Virus record (IMG/VR): IMGVR_UViG_3300032293_000889
Coordinates: 1 to 23,802 of that record
Direction: 5' to 3' (one strand)
Source of the DNA: a virus
Length of the DNA: 23,802 nucleotides
Shown here: positions 7,395-13,464 of the stretch, piece by piece
How positions within the stretch are numbered: position 1 is the stretch's first letter
How the letters are laid out: the number at the start of each line of letters is the position of its first letter
Made by a program: the position numbers and the translations under genes
The notes under the pieces: generated by a model
The model's input: the letters and a program-made list of their open reading frames with translations, nothing else
Database searches by the model: none
What the model was told of the DNA's origin: nothing

Positions 7395-7742
7395 TTAATC
7401 TTGTAGCATTATGGTATCACCTTCGGTAATATCATACTTTATACAAGTACCACCTTTGAGTTCTAATATCATATCACCATTACCAGTATAACGATCACAC
7501 TCAGGTGTATTACATGGTTTACAATTATTATGTATTTTGTTGATTTTATTATTTTTTATAAAAATTATATCTAAAGAGATGATACAGTCCTTCATCCAAA
7601 AGGAATGATTACTGTCCTTCATTATGAATAACATACCATCAAAACTTTTGTCAAATTTTTTACCCATCATACCTTTTTGTATGTCTTTAGTGGTTATTAC
7701 ACATTTGACATTGAATAAATTATTATTTACTATTAACTCCAT
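7395..7742 (-). CDS. DUF192 family protein
   Basis: A 115-residue protein matching the small, beta-barrel-like DUF192 family, whose function is not established. The family blocks are visible: TTKDIQKGMMGKKF near 18-31 (the 'GLM' segment), DGMLFIM (36-42), FWMKDCIISLDIIFIKNN (48-65), then a Cys-containing PCNTPECDRYTGNGDMILELKGGT block and a final ITEGDTIML. Cellular members usually have a signal peptide; this one starts directly with the domain, so it is probably cytoplasmic. Its start shares a 23-bp divergent region with the NUDIX gene and its stop lies 2 bases from the DHH stop. It is a lone minus-strand gene within a + strand region. Confidence 0.85.
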   Translation of the reverse strand: MELIVNNNLFNVKCVITTKDIQKGMMGKKFDKSFDGMLFIMKDSNHSFWMKDCIISLDIIFIKNNKINKIHNNCKPCNTPECDRYTGNGDMILELKGGTCIKYDITEGDTIMLQD

Positions 7743-7749
7743 ATAGTTA

Positions 7750-7757
7750 TAAATATA
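7750..7757 (-). promoter_or_regulatory. -7 element of the DUF192 gene (minus strand)
   Basis: On the minus strand this reads TATATTTA followed by 7 bases (TAACTAT) and the ATG. It fits the Bacteroidota TAnnTTTG/A box. It overlaps the + strand -7 element at 7754-7761 by four bases. Confidence 0.5.
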
Positions 7758-7761
7758 TTCT
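7754..7761 (+). promoter_or_regulatory. -7 element of the NUDIX gene (+ strand)
   Basis: TATATTCT, followed by TATT and then ATG at 7766. The 4-base gap and its sequence equal those of the clearer TATATTTG box at 11469-11476. The final two positions differ from TTTG, so support rests on spacing and on the very short 23-bp intergenic region, which must hold both promoters. Confidence 0.45.
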
Positions 7762-7765
7762 TATT

Positions 7766-8176
7766 ATGAAATCAAATAGAAGTTCAGGTGTAATATTAAA
7801 ATTTGGTGATAAAGTTTTGTTATGTAAACGTGCTGACCACGAAACTTATTCAGGGGAATGGTTTATTCCAACAGGTCATTTAGAAAAAAATGAAACACCA
7901 AAAGATTGTGCTTATCGTGAATTTTATGAGGAAACAAACATTAAGATTGATCAGGATATAAGTTTGGTTGGATTCATAACAAAGAAAAATAAAAAAGGAG
8001 AACCAAAGGGTTTAATTTATGTGTATTTATATGAATCTGATGAAAAAAAGATGCCAAACTTGGATAAGGCAGAAGATGGTCACGAACATTCAGATTGTGG
8101 GTTTTTTACGTTAGAAGACCTTCCTGTAGAAAAAAATGAGGAGTTATATAAGATTTTAACAAAAATTTTATCTTAA
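7766..8176 (+). CDS. NUDIX hydrolase
   Basis: A 136-residue NUDIX-fold pyrophosphohydrolase. The Nudix box runs from G37 to I59 as G-x5-E-x7-RE-xx-EE: G37, E43, R51, E52, E55 and E56 are present, supplying the metal-binding glutamates. The usual Gly after EE-x is Asn (EETNI), a mild departure. The box follows the typical GEWFIPTGHLE lead-in. The substrate (a nucleoside diphosphate derivative, damaged NTP, or an RNA 5' cap-like group) cannot be told. Such enzymes are common in large phages. It is transcribed divergently from DUF192, with the start codon 23 bases from that gene's start. The acidic C-terminal half contains LEDLPVEKNEE. Confidence 0.9.
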   Translation: MKSNRSSGVILKFGDKVLLCKRADHETYSGEWFIPTGHLEKNETPKDCAYREFYEETNIKIDQDISLVGFITKKNKKGEPKGLIYVYLYESDEKKMPNLDKAEDGHEHSDCGFFTLEDLPVEKNEELYKILTKILS

Positions 8177-8189
8177 AAGTAAAAATTCA

Positions 8190-8218
8190 TTGACTTTTAC
8201 TAAAGTATTGTATATTTA
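8190..8218 (+). promoter_or_regulatory. Possible promoter of a small RNA
   Basis: TTGAC begins at 8190 and TATATTTA lies at 8211-8218, 18 bases after the TTG. No gene starts within 130 bases downstream, yet a terminator does (8278-8316). The pairing of promoter and terminator with no ORF between suggests a short non-coding transcript. Confidence 0.35.
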
Positions 8219-8223
8219 TATTA

Positions 8224-8316
8224 CACAAAAACAACCAATACCCTTCCTTTCTATGAATTAATTGGTTTATCAATATTAATCCCATATTTTTTGAGAAAAA
8301 ACTATGGGATTTTTTG
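8224..8316 (+). ncRNA. Candidate small non-coding RNA (about 90 nt)
   Basis: Between the promoter-like pair at 8190-8218 and the hairpin terminator ending near 8316 there is no ORF beyond a 2-codon ATG-AAT-TAA. The 5' half is C-rich and unstructured (ACAACCAATACCCTTCC), which could serve as an antisense seed against G-rich ribosome-binding regions. Transcription start is placed 5-6 bases after the -7 element by analogy. It could equally be only a 3' untranslated region of the NUDIX gene. Confidence 0.25.
8278..8316 (+). terminator. Long hairpin terminator upstream of the gene at 8361
   Basis: AATCCCATA (8278-8286) pairs with TATGGGATT (8303-8311), and the inner TTTTTT/AAAAAA extends the stem over a GAG loop with one bulged C. 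A TTTTTTG tract follows. The hairpin also contains an in-frame ATG at 8304 that would extend the next gene by 19 residues; I reject that start. Confidence 0.8.
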
Positions 8317-8336
8317 TACGATGTCAATTTTATTTG

Positions 8337-8344
8337 TATATTTG
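8337..8344 (+). promoter_or_regulatory. -7 element of the gene at 8361
   Basis: TATATTTG, with a TTTTTTG tract ending at 8314 in the -33 region. The ATG lies 16 bases after the box, so this transcript would have a leader of about ten bases. Confidence 0.55.
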
Positions 8345-8360
8345 TATAAATAAAAAACAT

Positions 8361-8693
8361 ATGGGAACTTACATTAACACATTCAAGAAAAAATTTAACA
8401 AGAAAGCAACCCTTGATGAACAAGAAATAATTGTTGGTCAGGCAACATTTTTATGTAGACAAGATTGGTTAGGTAATTACTCACCATCTGAGAATAGAGA
8501 AATGACAAGAGCTTATGCTTTGACTAAAAATGACCAACCTGAATACATTACATTTGATGGTGAAATGGTTTATAAAAATAATAAAAAAGGTGTTTGGTCA
8601 GACGGATCTGGGTTTTGGGGAGGTATTGACCACAAAAATGATTTTGTTGGGACATTAAAAAAAGTTGGTAGAAAATTTGTTATTGTTAAATAA
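8361..8693 (+). CDS. Unknown protein, 110 residues
   Basis: A soluble, basic protein with no family I recognise. The N-terminal 20 residues are Lys-rich (MGTYINTFKKKFNKKATLDE), followed by an aromatic-rich body (CRQDWLGNYSPSENREMTRAYAL) and a Gly/Trp segment (GVWSDGSGFWGGIDH) suggestive of beta structure. I place the start at 8361 instead of 8304 because the upstream extension would be read from inside the terminator hairpin and the -7 element at 8337-8344. It has its own promoter and is followed by another separately promoted gene, so it is probably expressed as a single-gene unit. Confidence 0.7.
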   Translation: MGTYINTFKKKFNKKATLDEQEIIVGQATFLCRQDWLGNYSPSENREMTRAYALTKNDQPEYITFDGEMVYKNNKKGVWSDGSGFWGGIDHKNDFVGTLKKVGRKFVIVK

Positions 8694-8706
8694 TTTAGTA
8701 TCTTTG
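8676..8706 (+). promoter_or_regulatory. Consensus Bacteroidota promoter for the gene at 8711
   Basis: TTTG at 8676-8679, a 19-base spacer, and TATCTTTG at 8699-8706: a full match to the -33/-7 consensus. Only ATAT separates the box from the ATG at 8711, so the message would start at or beside the start codon. The promoter lies within the last codons of the preceding gene. Confidence 0.8.
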
Positions 8707-8710
8707 ATAT

Positions 8711-8986
8711 ATGAATAAGATGGGTTTTAATATAAAAGTAGTTAGTGATAAGTTTGGTGATTTAATTAACGAGACATTCATGGATCAGACGCAATTCAAA
8801 ATCTTTTTGAAGATGGTGCACGGAGCATTGGTATTAGAAGAAGACCTAAGTTTCTTCAATGGAGATACATTCTTGGTTCACATTCCAAGTAAAGTTTTGA
8901 AAGACTCTGTTATTTTCACAAACGTTAAACAAGTTTCCTTAACTGAACAAGTTAAAAGTAAAATTGAGGCGTTGGTAACAATATAA
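8711..8986 (+). CDS. Unknown protein, 91 residues
   Basis: A small soluble protein with mixed alpha/beta character and no recognised motif. Residues 5-11 (FNIKVVS) and 53-59 (TFLVHIP) read as beta strands, and DQTQFKIFLKMVHGALVLEED as a helix. No membrane segment or signal peptide is present. It is transcribed from a consensus promoter whose -7 box ends four bases before the ATG. Its stop is followed by about 65 bases that end in a UUCG-loop terminator, so it forms a single-gene unit. Function unknown. Confidence 0.75.
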   Translation: MNKMGFNIKVVSDKFGDLINETFMDQTQFKIFLKMVHGALVLEEDLSFFNGDTFLVHIPSKVLKDSVIFTNVKQVSLTEQVKSKIEALVTI

Positions 8987-9051
8987 TTGTTTCCTTGTTT
9001 AAAAAAATAAGGTGGTGGAGTCAGACAAATATTCAATGTCGGGCCTAAAAT

Positions 9052-9074
9052 GGGAACTTCGGTTCCCTTTTTTT
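9052..9074 (+). terminator. UUCG-tetraloop terminator
   Basis: GGGAAC (9052-9057), loop TTCG, GTTCCC (9062-9067), then seven T residues. The C(UUCG)G loop is among the most stable RNA tetraloops. The 65 bases between the previous stop (8986) and this hairpin are unusually GC-rich for this genome (GGTGGTGGAG, GTCGGGCC). Confidence 0.92.
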
Positions 9075-9095
9075 ATTTATTTTTTATTATATGGT

Positions 9096-9103
9096 TATAT
9101 TTA
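9096..9103 (+). promoter_or_regulatory. Possible -7 element before the gene at 9134
   Basis: TATATTTA lies just after the UUCG terminator and 30 bases before the ATG at 9134. The surrounding sequence is almost pure A/T, so chance matches are easy. It is the only candidate start site between the terminator and the gene. Confidence 0.3.
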
Positions 9104-9133
9104 TATAATAAATAAATTTAATAAGCAATATTT

Positions 9134-9346
9134 ATGTTACCTAAAATAAAATTAACGGAAAGTGAAATCAGAAACATTTTGAGTCAACATGGTGTAAAAA
9201 CAAATATTTTGGTTGAACAAAGTAATTATACAACTGCAGATATACAGAGTTGGTTAAACTCAAATAAAAGTGCAGGTTTAGATGTTGACGGTAAAATGGG
9301 TATTTTAACGCTTAGGGCCATAAAAAATGCTTTAAATATAGGATAA
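9134..9346 (+). CDS. Small peptidoglycan-binding-like protein with virion-type leader
   Basis: A 70-residue protein in two parts. Residues 1-29 form a helical leader, KIKLTESEIRNILSQHG, ending LVEQ; the L-V-E triplet is an (I/L)-x-E site of the kind cleaved by T4-type prohead proteases. Residues about 33-69 (DIQSWLNSNKSAGLDVDGKMGILTLRAIKNAL) resemble half of a PG_binding_1 domain, with the usual 'DGxxGxxTxxAIxxF' pattern written as DGKMGILTLRAIKNA. It may be a small capsid-packaged or virion-associated wall-binding protein. It is followed after 3 bases by the 685-residue gene, which has the same combination of leader and domain, so the two were probably related by function or duplication. Confidence 0.7.
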   Translation: MLPKIKLTESEIRNILSQHGVKTNILVEQSNYTTADIQSWLNSNKSAGLDVDGKMGILTLRAIKNALNIG

Positions 9347-9349
9347 GAT

Positions 9350-11407
9350 ATGAAAAGAATGATAGATAGTTTTATAAAAAATATTGTTAGACAAAGTCTA
9401 AACGAAAATTATGGTTTGTTAAATGAAGGTAGTGATGAAAAATGTCCTCCTAACGCTTTTTGTTTAAATGATGGTAGTTTATTGAAAGCAGAAAAATTAA
9501 ATAGAACATTATCTCCGGTGAATAATAGTACTGCGGCTTCACAACTTATTATTAAATTAAAATCAAACTGTAATAATTTAAATTATGGTCCAGCAAATGA
9601 GACTATTGCTAGTCGGGCGGTGGAAGGTATTGGGATTGAACATTCAAAAACAAGTACTGACGAAAATAAAGTTAAAAGACTAATTAATACTTTAGGTTTT
9701 CCAGAATGGTGTTTGGGAATAGAACTTGCTCAAGAAAAAGGTTATGCTGATGATGATAATTTTTGGGAGAAATTGTATGAGGGTGGTTCGTATGCATACA
9801 CTTATGTGGCAAATCCATCCCTTGAAGTATTTCGTAGAACAATTAAAAAAACAGGAACACTTAAAAAAGACTATGATGAAAAAAGATCAACAGATAAAAT
9901 AAAATGGGATGAAGGACTAAAAAAATCAGGTTGGGATACTCGTGATGAATGGGAGAAAGCAGGGTGGAAATCAAAACCGAAAGAGTATACAATTGGTGGA
10001 GGAGGAATAAATTTTACTAGTTATGAATGTATTTCACAACATCCCGCAGTAAATAAAACCGAAATCAAAATTCCAGCCACACAAAATGCTGGGCCAGGTA
10101 TTGGTTTTAAATTAGATATAAATAATCCTCAGATTAAAAAGTTTATTTATGGGGTGGTAAAAAGAAGCGAAGAGAGTGATTCTACAGATATGGGAGCACT
10201 TTATGACCCGGATAATAAAATAACTATAGAAATAGATTGTACTCATAAATTTTTACAACACTCACTATCAACTACTCCCTGGAATTATAATGCGGTTATT
10301 GATAATGACAGAAAAATTGCTCTAACCACAAATCCTAAATATAATAACAATATACAATTAGAATCAATTAAAGGTTTTAGACACAATTTATTAACTGAGC
10401 AAGAATATAAACTTGGTGATACAAAACCTGGAATTGCAACAATACAACAAAAATTAGGTATAACACCAAAAAATCCAGCTGTTTATGATCAAGATACAAA
10501 AGATGCGGTAATAAGATTCCAAAGAATTGTAGGGGGAAAATTAAAGCCACCAATACCAATTACTGGAATTGTGGATGACGTAACTTTAGCGGCAATTATG
10601 GGTCTAAAACCTACAGATAATTGGAGTTTAGTCGACCCATCTGCAACGAAATGGGTAAGAGACTTAACGATTGGAAGTACGGGTCCTGATGTTGAGGCAA
10701 TACAAACAAAATTAAAGGTTTCTACTAAAGGAGGGTATCAAAGTGGAACTGAAAAGAGGGTTAAAGAATTCCAAACAAAATATAATTTACCTGTAACGGG
10801 TATTGTTGATGAAACGACATTTAATAAAATAATATCTATGGATGCGTTTGGTACTGCTGATACGTATTCAGGTCAAAAACATAATTACAAAGAAGGTGAA
10901 TGGATTAGAATTACACCTAACGATAATGATGCCCAATTCAGTGCTAATAAAGGATATTTTAGAATAACCAAAATTGTAGATGAGTATACTGTTCAAATTG
11001 GTAGTATTGATTTCGTTCTTTCTGGAACTACAGGAGGATCAACACAAAGAGTGTTATTTGGTGAGGAGTCAAAAAATGGTACTCAAGAGGTTATTAAAGG
11101 AGATAGAAATAACTCAGGCACAAGAACTAAGGGAAGCACAAGAACTAAGGGAAGTACAAGTACAGGTAATGTGGAGACTAAAAAACGAAGAGATGTACGT
11201 AATTCAGAATATTGTGATAGCTTAAGAAAGATAAAAAAACATTTAAAATTAAAGGTAGATTGCAAAAAATATCAAAGCACATTAAATCAAATTATGTTGG
11301 CACTTACAGGTGGAGTTCAAATTAAACCAGTCACCCCAGTCACCCCAGTCACTCCAGTCACTCCAGTTGCCCCAATTACACCATCGGGAAATGTAACGAT
11401 ATATTAA
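9350..11407 (+). CDS. Large peptidoglycan-binding-like protein, probably virion-associated
   Basis: A 685-residue multidomain protein. Residues 1-27 are a helical leader (DSFIKNIVRQSLNENYGLLNEG) with two L-N-E sites suited to T4-type prohead-protease cleavage. About 78-165 contains AVEGIG...TSTDENKVKRLINTL, a weak echo of an annexin-like repeat with an insertion. Two PG_binding_1-like units follow at about 354-419 and 436-497, each with the 'TIQQKLG...TKDAVIRFQ...TGIVDDVTLAAI' pattern. About 508-565 reads as a beta-rich SH3-like module. A Ser/Thr/Gly/Lys linker (580-607) and a C-terminal PVT repeat (661-675) are probably flexible. No catalytic lysin motif is visible, so it likely binds cell wall. 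No signal peptide is present, which fits packaging in the virion. It ends at a terminator. Confidence 0.8.
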   Translation: MKRMIDSFIKNIVRQSLNENYGLLNEGSDEKCPPNAFCLNDGSLLKAEKLNRTLSPVNNSTAASQLIIKLKSNCNNLNYGPANETIASRAVEGIGIEHSKTSTDENKVKRLINTLGFPEWCLGIELAQEKGYADDDNFWEKLYEGGSYAYTYVANPSLEVFRRTIKKTGTLKKDYDEKRSTDKIKWDEGLKKSGWDTRDEWEKAGWKSKPKEYTIGGGGINFTSYECISQHPAVNKTEIKIPATQNAGPGIGFKLDINNPQIKKFIYGVVKRSEESDSTDMGALYDPDNKITIEIDCTHKFLQHSLSTTPWNYNAVIDNDRKIALTTNPKYNNNIQLESIKGFRHNLLTEQEYKLGDTKPGIATIQQKLGITPKNPAVYDQDTKDAVIRFQRIVGGKLKPPIPITGIVDDVTLAAIMGLKPTDNWSLVDPSATKWVRDLTIGSTGPDVEAIQTKLKVSTKGGYQSGTEKRVKEFQTKYNLPVTGIVDETTFNKIISMDAFGTADTYSGQKHNYKEGEWIRITPNDNDAQFSANKGYFRITKIVDEYTVQIGSIDFVLSGTTGGSTQRVLFGEESKNGTQEVIKGDRNNSGTRTKGSTRTKGSTSTGNVETKKRRDVRNSEYCDSLRKIKKHLKLKVDCKKYQSTLNQIMLALTGGVQIKPVTPVTPVTPVTPVAPITPSGNVTIY
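11118..11153 (+). repeat. Two perfect 18-bp tandem copies in the linker region
   Basis: Two identical 18-base units (GCACAAGAACTAAGGGAA at 11118-11135 and 11136-11153) encode a repeated Thr-Arg-Thr-Lys-Gly-Ser linker in the 685-residue protein. A third, shortened copy (GTACAAG) follows. Confidence 0.9.
11327..11371 (+). repeat. Five 9-bp tandem repeats encoding Pro-Val-Thr
   Basis: Five units of CCAGTCACC/T (the last CCAGTTGCC) encode PVTPVTPVTPVTPVA near the C terminus of the 685-residue protein. Near-identity of the units suggests recent slippage and possible copy-number variation between phage strains. Confidence 0.93.
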
Positions 11408-11427
11408 TAAAAAAAAATAAATTTATG

Positions 11428-11453
11428 AAGGGAGATCAATCTCCCTTTTTTTT
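11428..11453 (+). terminator. Terminator after the 685-residue protein
   Basis: AAGGGAGA with loop TCAA and TCTCCCTT forms an 8-bp stem followed by an uninterrupted T tract to 11453. It separates the peptidoglycan-binding-like genes from the kinase gene. Confidence 0.92.
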
Positions 11454-11468
11454 ATGCCGTTTTTTTTA

Positions 11469-11476
11469 TATATTTG
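11469..11476 (+). promoter_or_regulatory. -7 element of the kinase gene, leaderless layout
   Basis: TATATTTG followed by TATT and ATG at 11481. The upstream in-frame ATG at 11454 lies before this box and directly after a terminator, so the box supports the 11481 start. Confidence 0.65.
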
Positions 11477-11480
11477 TATT

Positions 11481-11870
11481 ATGGAAAAAATGATATATTT
11501 AGTTAGAGGAATACCGGGAAGTGGTAAGACAACTTTTGCAAAACAATTAACCCCAAATGTGTTTGAAGCGGATCATTATTTTTATGATAATGATGGGAAC
11601 TACAATTTTATTGCGTCTGAAATAAAAGAAGCTCATAAAGAGTGTCAACAATATGTTGGATATGCAATGGAGTCAAACACACCAAAAATTGCAGTCTCAA
11701 ACACATTCACACAAGAATGGGAACTTCAACCATATTATGAATTGGCAATTAAGTATGGTTATTATGTGACCTCTATTATTGTGGAAAATAGAAATGGTGG
11801 TGTAAATGTACACGATTGTCCTGAAGATAAAATAGAATTAATGCGTAACCGTTTTGAAATAAAATTATAA
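11481..11870 (+). CDS. P-loop kinase, polynucleotide-kinase-like (AAA_33/N4BP2 type)
   Basis: A 129-residue P-loop NTPase. Walker A is GIPGSGKTT at 10-18. EADHYF near 29-34 gives the acidic residue typical of the polynucleotide-kinase/AAA_33 group. The segment SNTFTQEWELQPYYELAIKYGYYVTSIIVEN matches the 'ANTF...WEM.PY...A...GY' pattern of the N4BP2 and phage PNK-like kinases. The likely role is phosphorylation of RNA or DNA 5'-OH ends. It starts a transcription unit in which a calcineurin-like phosphoesterase follows with a 1-nt overlap (TAATG), and an RNA ligase comes 2 kb later. That context favours RNA end repair. I chose ATG 11481 over 11454 because of the -7 box at 11469-11476. Substrate is inferred, not seen. 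Confidence 0.85.
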   Translation: MEKMIYLVRGIPGSGKTTFAKQLTPNVFEADHYFYDNDGNYNFIASEIKEAHKECQQYVGYAMESNTPKIAVSNTFTQEWELQPYYELAIKYGYYVTSIIVENRNGGVNVHDCPEDKIELMRNRFEIKL

Positions 11871-12523
11871 TGAAATTTGATAAAATATTAACAACAGGTA
11901 GAGTGTGGGTCACGTCTGATCCGCACTACAACCATACAAACATTTGTAGAGGAGTTACCGGTTGGAGAACACTTGATGGGAAAGTACCGAAAGATAATAC
12001 AAGAGATTTCCAAACGTTAGAACTAATGAATAACACATTGGTTGATAATATCAATTCAAAGGTTGGTCAAAACGACACATTAATTATGTTAGGTGACGTT
12101 TCATTTGGTGGGTTTGAATTTATTAAAATTTTCTTGGACAGACTGATATGTAAAAACATTCACTTGGTTCTTGGAAACCACGATCATCACATTAGAAACA
12201 ATAGAGATAACATTAAAGATATGTTCTTATCTGTTAGTGATTACTTACAGGTTAACATTGTTGGTGAGAACTTTGTAATGACTCACTATCCATTTGCAAG
12301 TTGGAATGGACTTAACAAAGGTGTTGTTCACCTTCACGGACACGTTCACTTACCTGCAAGTAAAAAATGGGGTAAAGGTAAAAGATTAGATGTTGGTATG
12401 GATGGTAACAACCTATACCCATATAGTTTAACTGAGATTGTACACATGATGGATAAACGAGACATTGTTTCTGAAATTGATAATGATCACCATCTAGATG
12501 ATATAGTTGGGGTTGTAGGTTAA
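11870..12523 (+). CDS. Calcineurin-like metallophosphoesterase
   Basis: A 217-residue dinuclear metal phosphoesterase. All core motifs are present in order: DPH (D17, H19), GD (75-76, in LGDVSFGG), GNHDHH (102-107), THYP (about 138-141) and GHVH (about 156-159). Family members hydrolyse phosphomonoesters or diesters, including 2',3'-cyclic phosphates on RNA, as in the central domain of bacterial Pnkp. The start shares one base with the kinase stop, so the pair is probably co-translated and may process 5' and 3' ends of broken RNA together. The C terminus is acidic (DIVSEIDNDHHLDDIV). The exact substrate is open; a general phage phosphoesterase is the alternative. Confidence 0.92.
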   Translation: MKFDKILTTGRVWVTSDPHYNHTNICRGVTGWRTLDGKVPKDNTRDFQTLELMNNTLVDNINSKVGQNDTLIMLGDVSFGGFEFIKIFLDRLICKNIHLVLGNHDHHIRNNRDNIKDMFLSVSDYLQVNIVGENFVMTHYPFASWNGLNKGVVHLHGHVHLPASKKWGKGKRLDVGMDGNNLYPYSLTEIVHMMDKRDIVSEIDNDHHLDDIVGVVG

Positions 12524-12536
12524 ATGACAACTCCAA

Positions 12537-12544
12537 TATATTTA
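12537..12544 (+). promoter_or_regulatory. -7 element of the metallopeptidase gene
   Basis: TATATTTA followed by TTACT and ATG at 12550, a 5-base gap as at 18146-18153. It would allow separate transcription of this gene within the RNA-repair region. Confidence 0.5.
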
Positions 12545-12549
12545 TTACT

Positions 12550-13035
12550 ATGAATGATACGTTTGCTTATGACTCACAATTTTTACCTGGAACACAAATT
12601 ACCGTTGTATTTAAGGAAAATCCAAATTATGGTCAATTAAATGAATTTTTTAATGATTATGGTTATGGGTTTTATGTTCCTGAATTTAAAACAATTTTTA
12701 TAGATGGTGAGGTTTTTTTAGGGGAAGATGGATTAACTATGGATGATTTACGTTTTATAGAGGCACACGAAATATCACATTTAATATTAAACCATGATGG
12801 CCCAAGATCTGAAAATGATGAGTTGGAAGCTGATTTAGGAGCATACATTCTTTTAAAGAATAAAAATTTACCCACTGATCGTCTTGTTGATGAGTTTGAA
12901 TATAGACACGGAATAGAATTCTCTGAAGATCTTATAAATAAGATTGGAAATAAATTCCCACATACATTAAGAGAGAATAGTATAATCAATTGGGAACTAC
13001 ATCAACAACTGATGAAAAATAAAAACCGAATTTAA
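12550..13035 (+). CDS. Zinc metallopeptidase, ImmA/IrrE-like
   Basis: A 161-residue protein with the zinc-peptidase motif HEISH at 73-77, followed by LILNH and, 14 residues after HEISH, ELEADLGAYIL, which supplies the third metal ligand and the EAD-A pattern of the ImmA/IrrE (DUF955) family. Family members cleave specific repressor or regulatory proteins, as in mobile-element induction or the DNA-damage response. The N-terminal 60 residues contain a beta-rich lead (TIFIDGEVFLGEDG). There is no helix-turn-helix domain and no adjacent repressor gene, so the target is unknown. It lies between the kinase/phosphoesterase pair and the RNA ligase and has its own candidate promoter. Confidence 0.82.
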   Translation: MNDTFAYDSQFLPGTQITVVFKENPNYGQLNEFFNDYGYGFYVPEFKTIFIDGEVFLGEDGLTMDDLRFIEAHEISHLILNHDGPRSENDELEADLGAYILLKNKNLPTDRLVDEFEYRHGIEFSEDLINKIGNKFPHTLRENSIINWELHQQLMKNKNRI

Positions 13036-13070
13036 ATTCAAAAAATAGTAGTTAGTTTAGATTATTTTAC

Positions 13071-13078
13071 TATCTTTG
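13071..13078 (+). promoter_or_regulatory. -7 element of the gene at 13086
   Basis: TATCTTTG, the Bacteroidota -7 consensus, 7 bases before the ATG. A TTAG at 13052-13055 sits in the -33 area with a shorter spacer than ideal (15 bases). Confidence 0.65.
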
Positions 13079-13085
13079 TTCTTAT

Positions 13086-13277
13086 ATGAAAACCCCATGT
13101 AAGGAATGTCCTCACGTTATTAAAAATCGTCATAATGATATGATTGTGGAGTTCGGTAAAAGAACAGGAAAGAAACATAATTGTCATATGACCGAAGGGG
13201 TGAAAGATTTGTGGAATATTAAAAACAAAAAATTAGAATGTTATGGATCAAAGAGAGATGATTTACGGAGTATGTGA
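13086..13277 (+). CDS. Small Cys/His protein, possible zinc-binding (DUF6283-like)
   Basis: A 63-residue basic protein beginning MKTPCKECPH. The C-x2-C-P motif at residues 5-9, followed by His residues, C33 and C52, suggests a small metal-binding domain. Short phage proteins starting with a CxxCP motif and sharing this outline have been placed in DUF6283; I consider that assignment plausible but not certain. The gene has a consensus -7 box seven bases before the ATG and is overlapped at its end by the next gene. Function unknown. Confidence 0.7.
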   Translation: MKTPCKECPHVIKNRHNDMIVEFGKRTGKKHNCHMTEGVKDLWNIKNKKLECYGSKRDDLRSM

Positions 13278-13464
13278 TAAGACAGGGAAATGTGATTCCT
13301 ATTTTGGGTTCTTCAAAAATGAGAAAGATGCGGAACACGAAGTTGAAATCCAATCCAACAGACTTAAGGAAGACTTGGGTATGATGGATATTGACATTCA
13401 AACAGACCGAGCATTATTCAATGGTAAATTAGTAATAGTAATTCATAGATACGTATTAAGATGA
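13258..13464 (+). CDS. Small unknown protein, 68 residues
   Basis: A charged alpha/beta protein starting MIYGVCDKTGKCDSYFGFF, with two Cys five residues apart and a helical acidic stretch (EKDAEHEVEIQSNRLKEDL). The last 20 residues read as a beta strand ending VIVIHRYVLR. I prefer the ATG at 13258, because the protein then begins with a hydrophobic strand; an in-frame ATG at 13243 adds MDQRE and increases the overlap with the preceding gene from 20 to 35 nt. Its TGA overlaps the next ATG (ATGA). Not recognised. Confidence 0.6.
   Translation: MIYGVCDKTGKCDSYFGFFKNEKDAEHEVEIQSNRLKEDLGMMDIDIQTDRALFNGKLVIVIHRYVLR

Noticed and set aside
8304-8360. Upstream in-frame ATG for the 110-residue gene
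   Set aside because: This ATG is in the 3' arm of a terminator hairpin and ahead of the -7 element at 8337-8344.
8987-9074. Possible tRNA ending in GGTTCCC
   Set aside because: No cloverleaf can be drawn: the GGTTCCC is the 3' side of a perfect UUCG hairpin followed by a T tract, and there is no acceptor pairing or anticodon arm.
12524-12553. Nine-codon ORF MTTPIYLLL before the metallopeptidase gene
   Set aside because: It covers the -7 element region and is far too short; it probably arises by chance.
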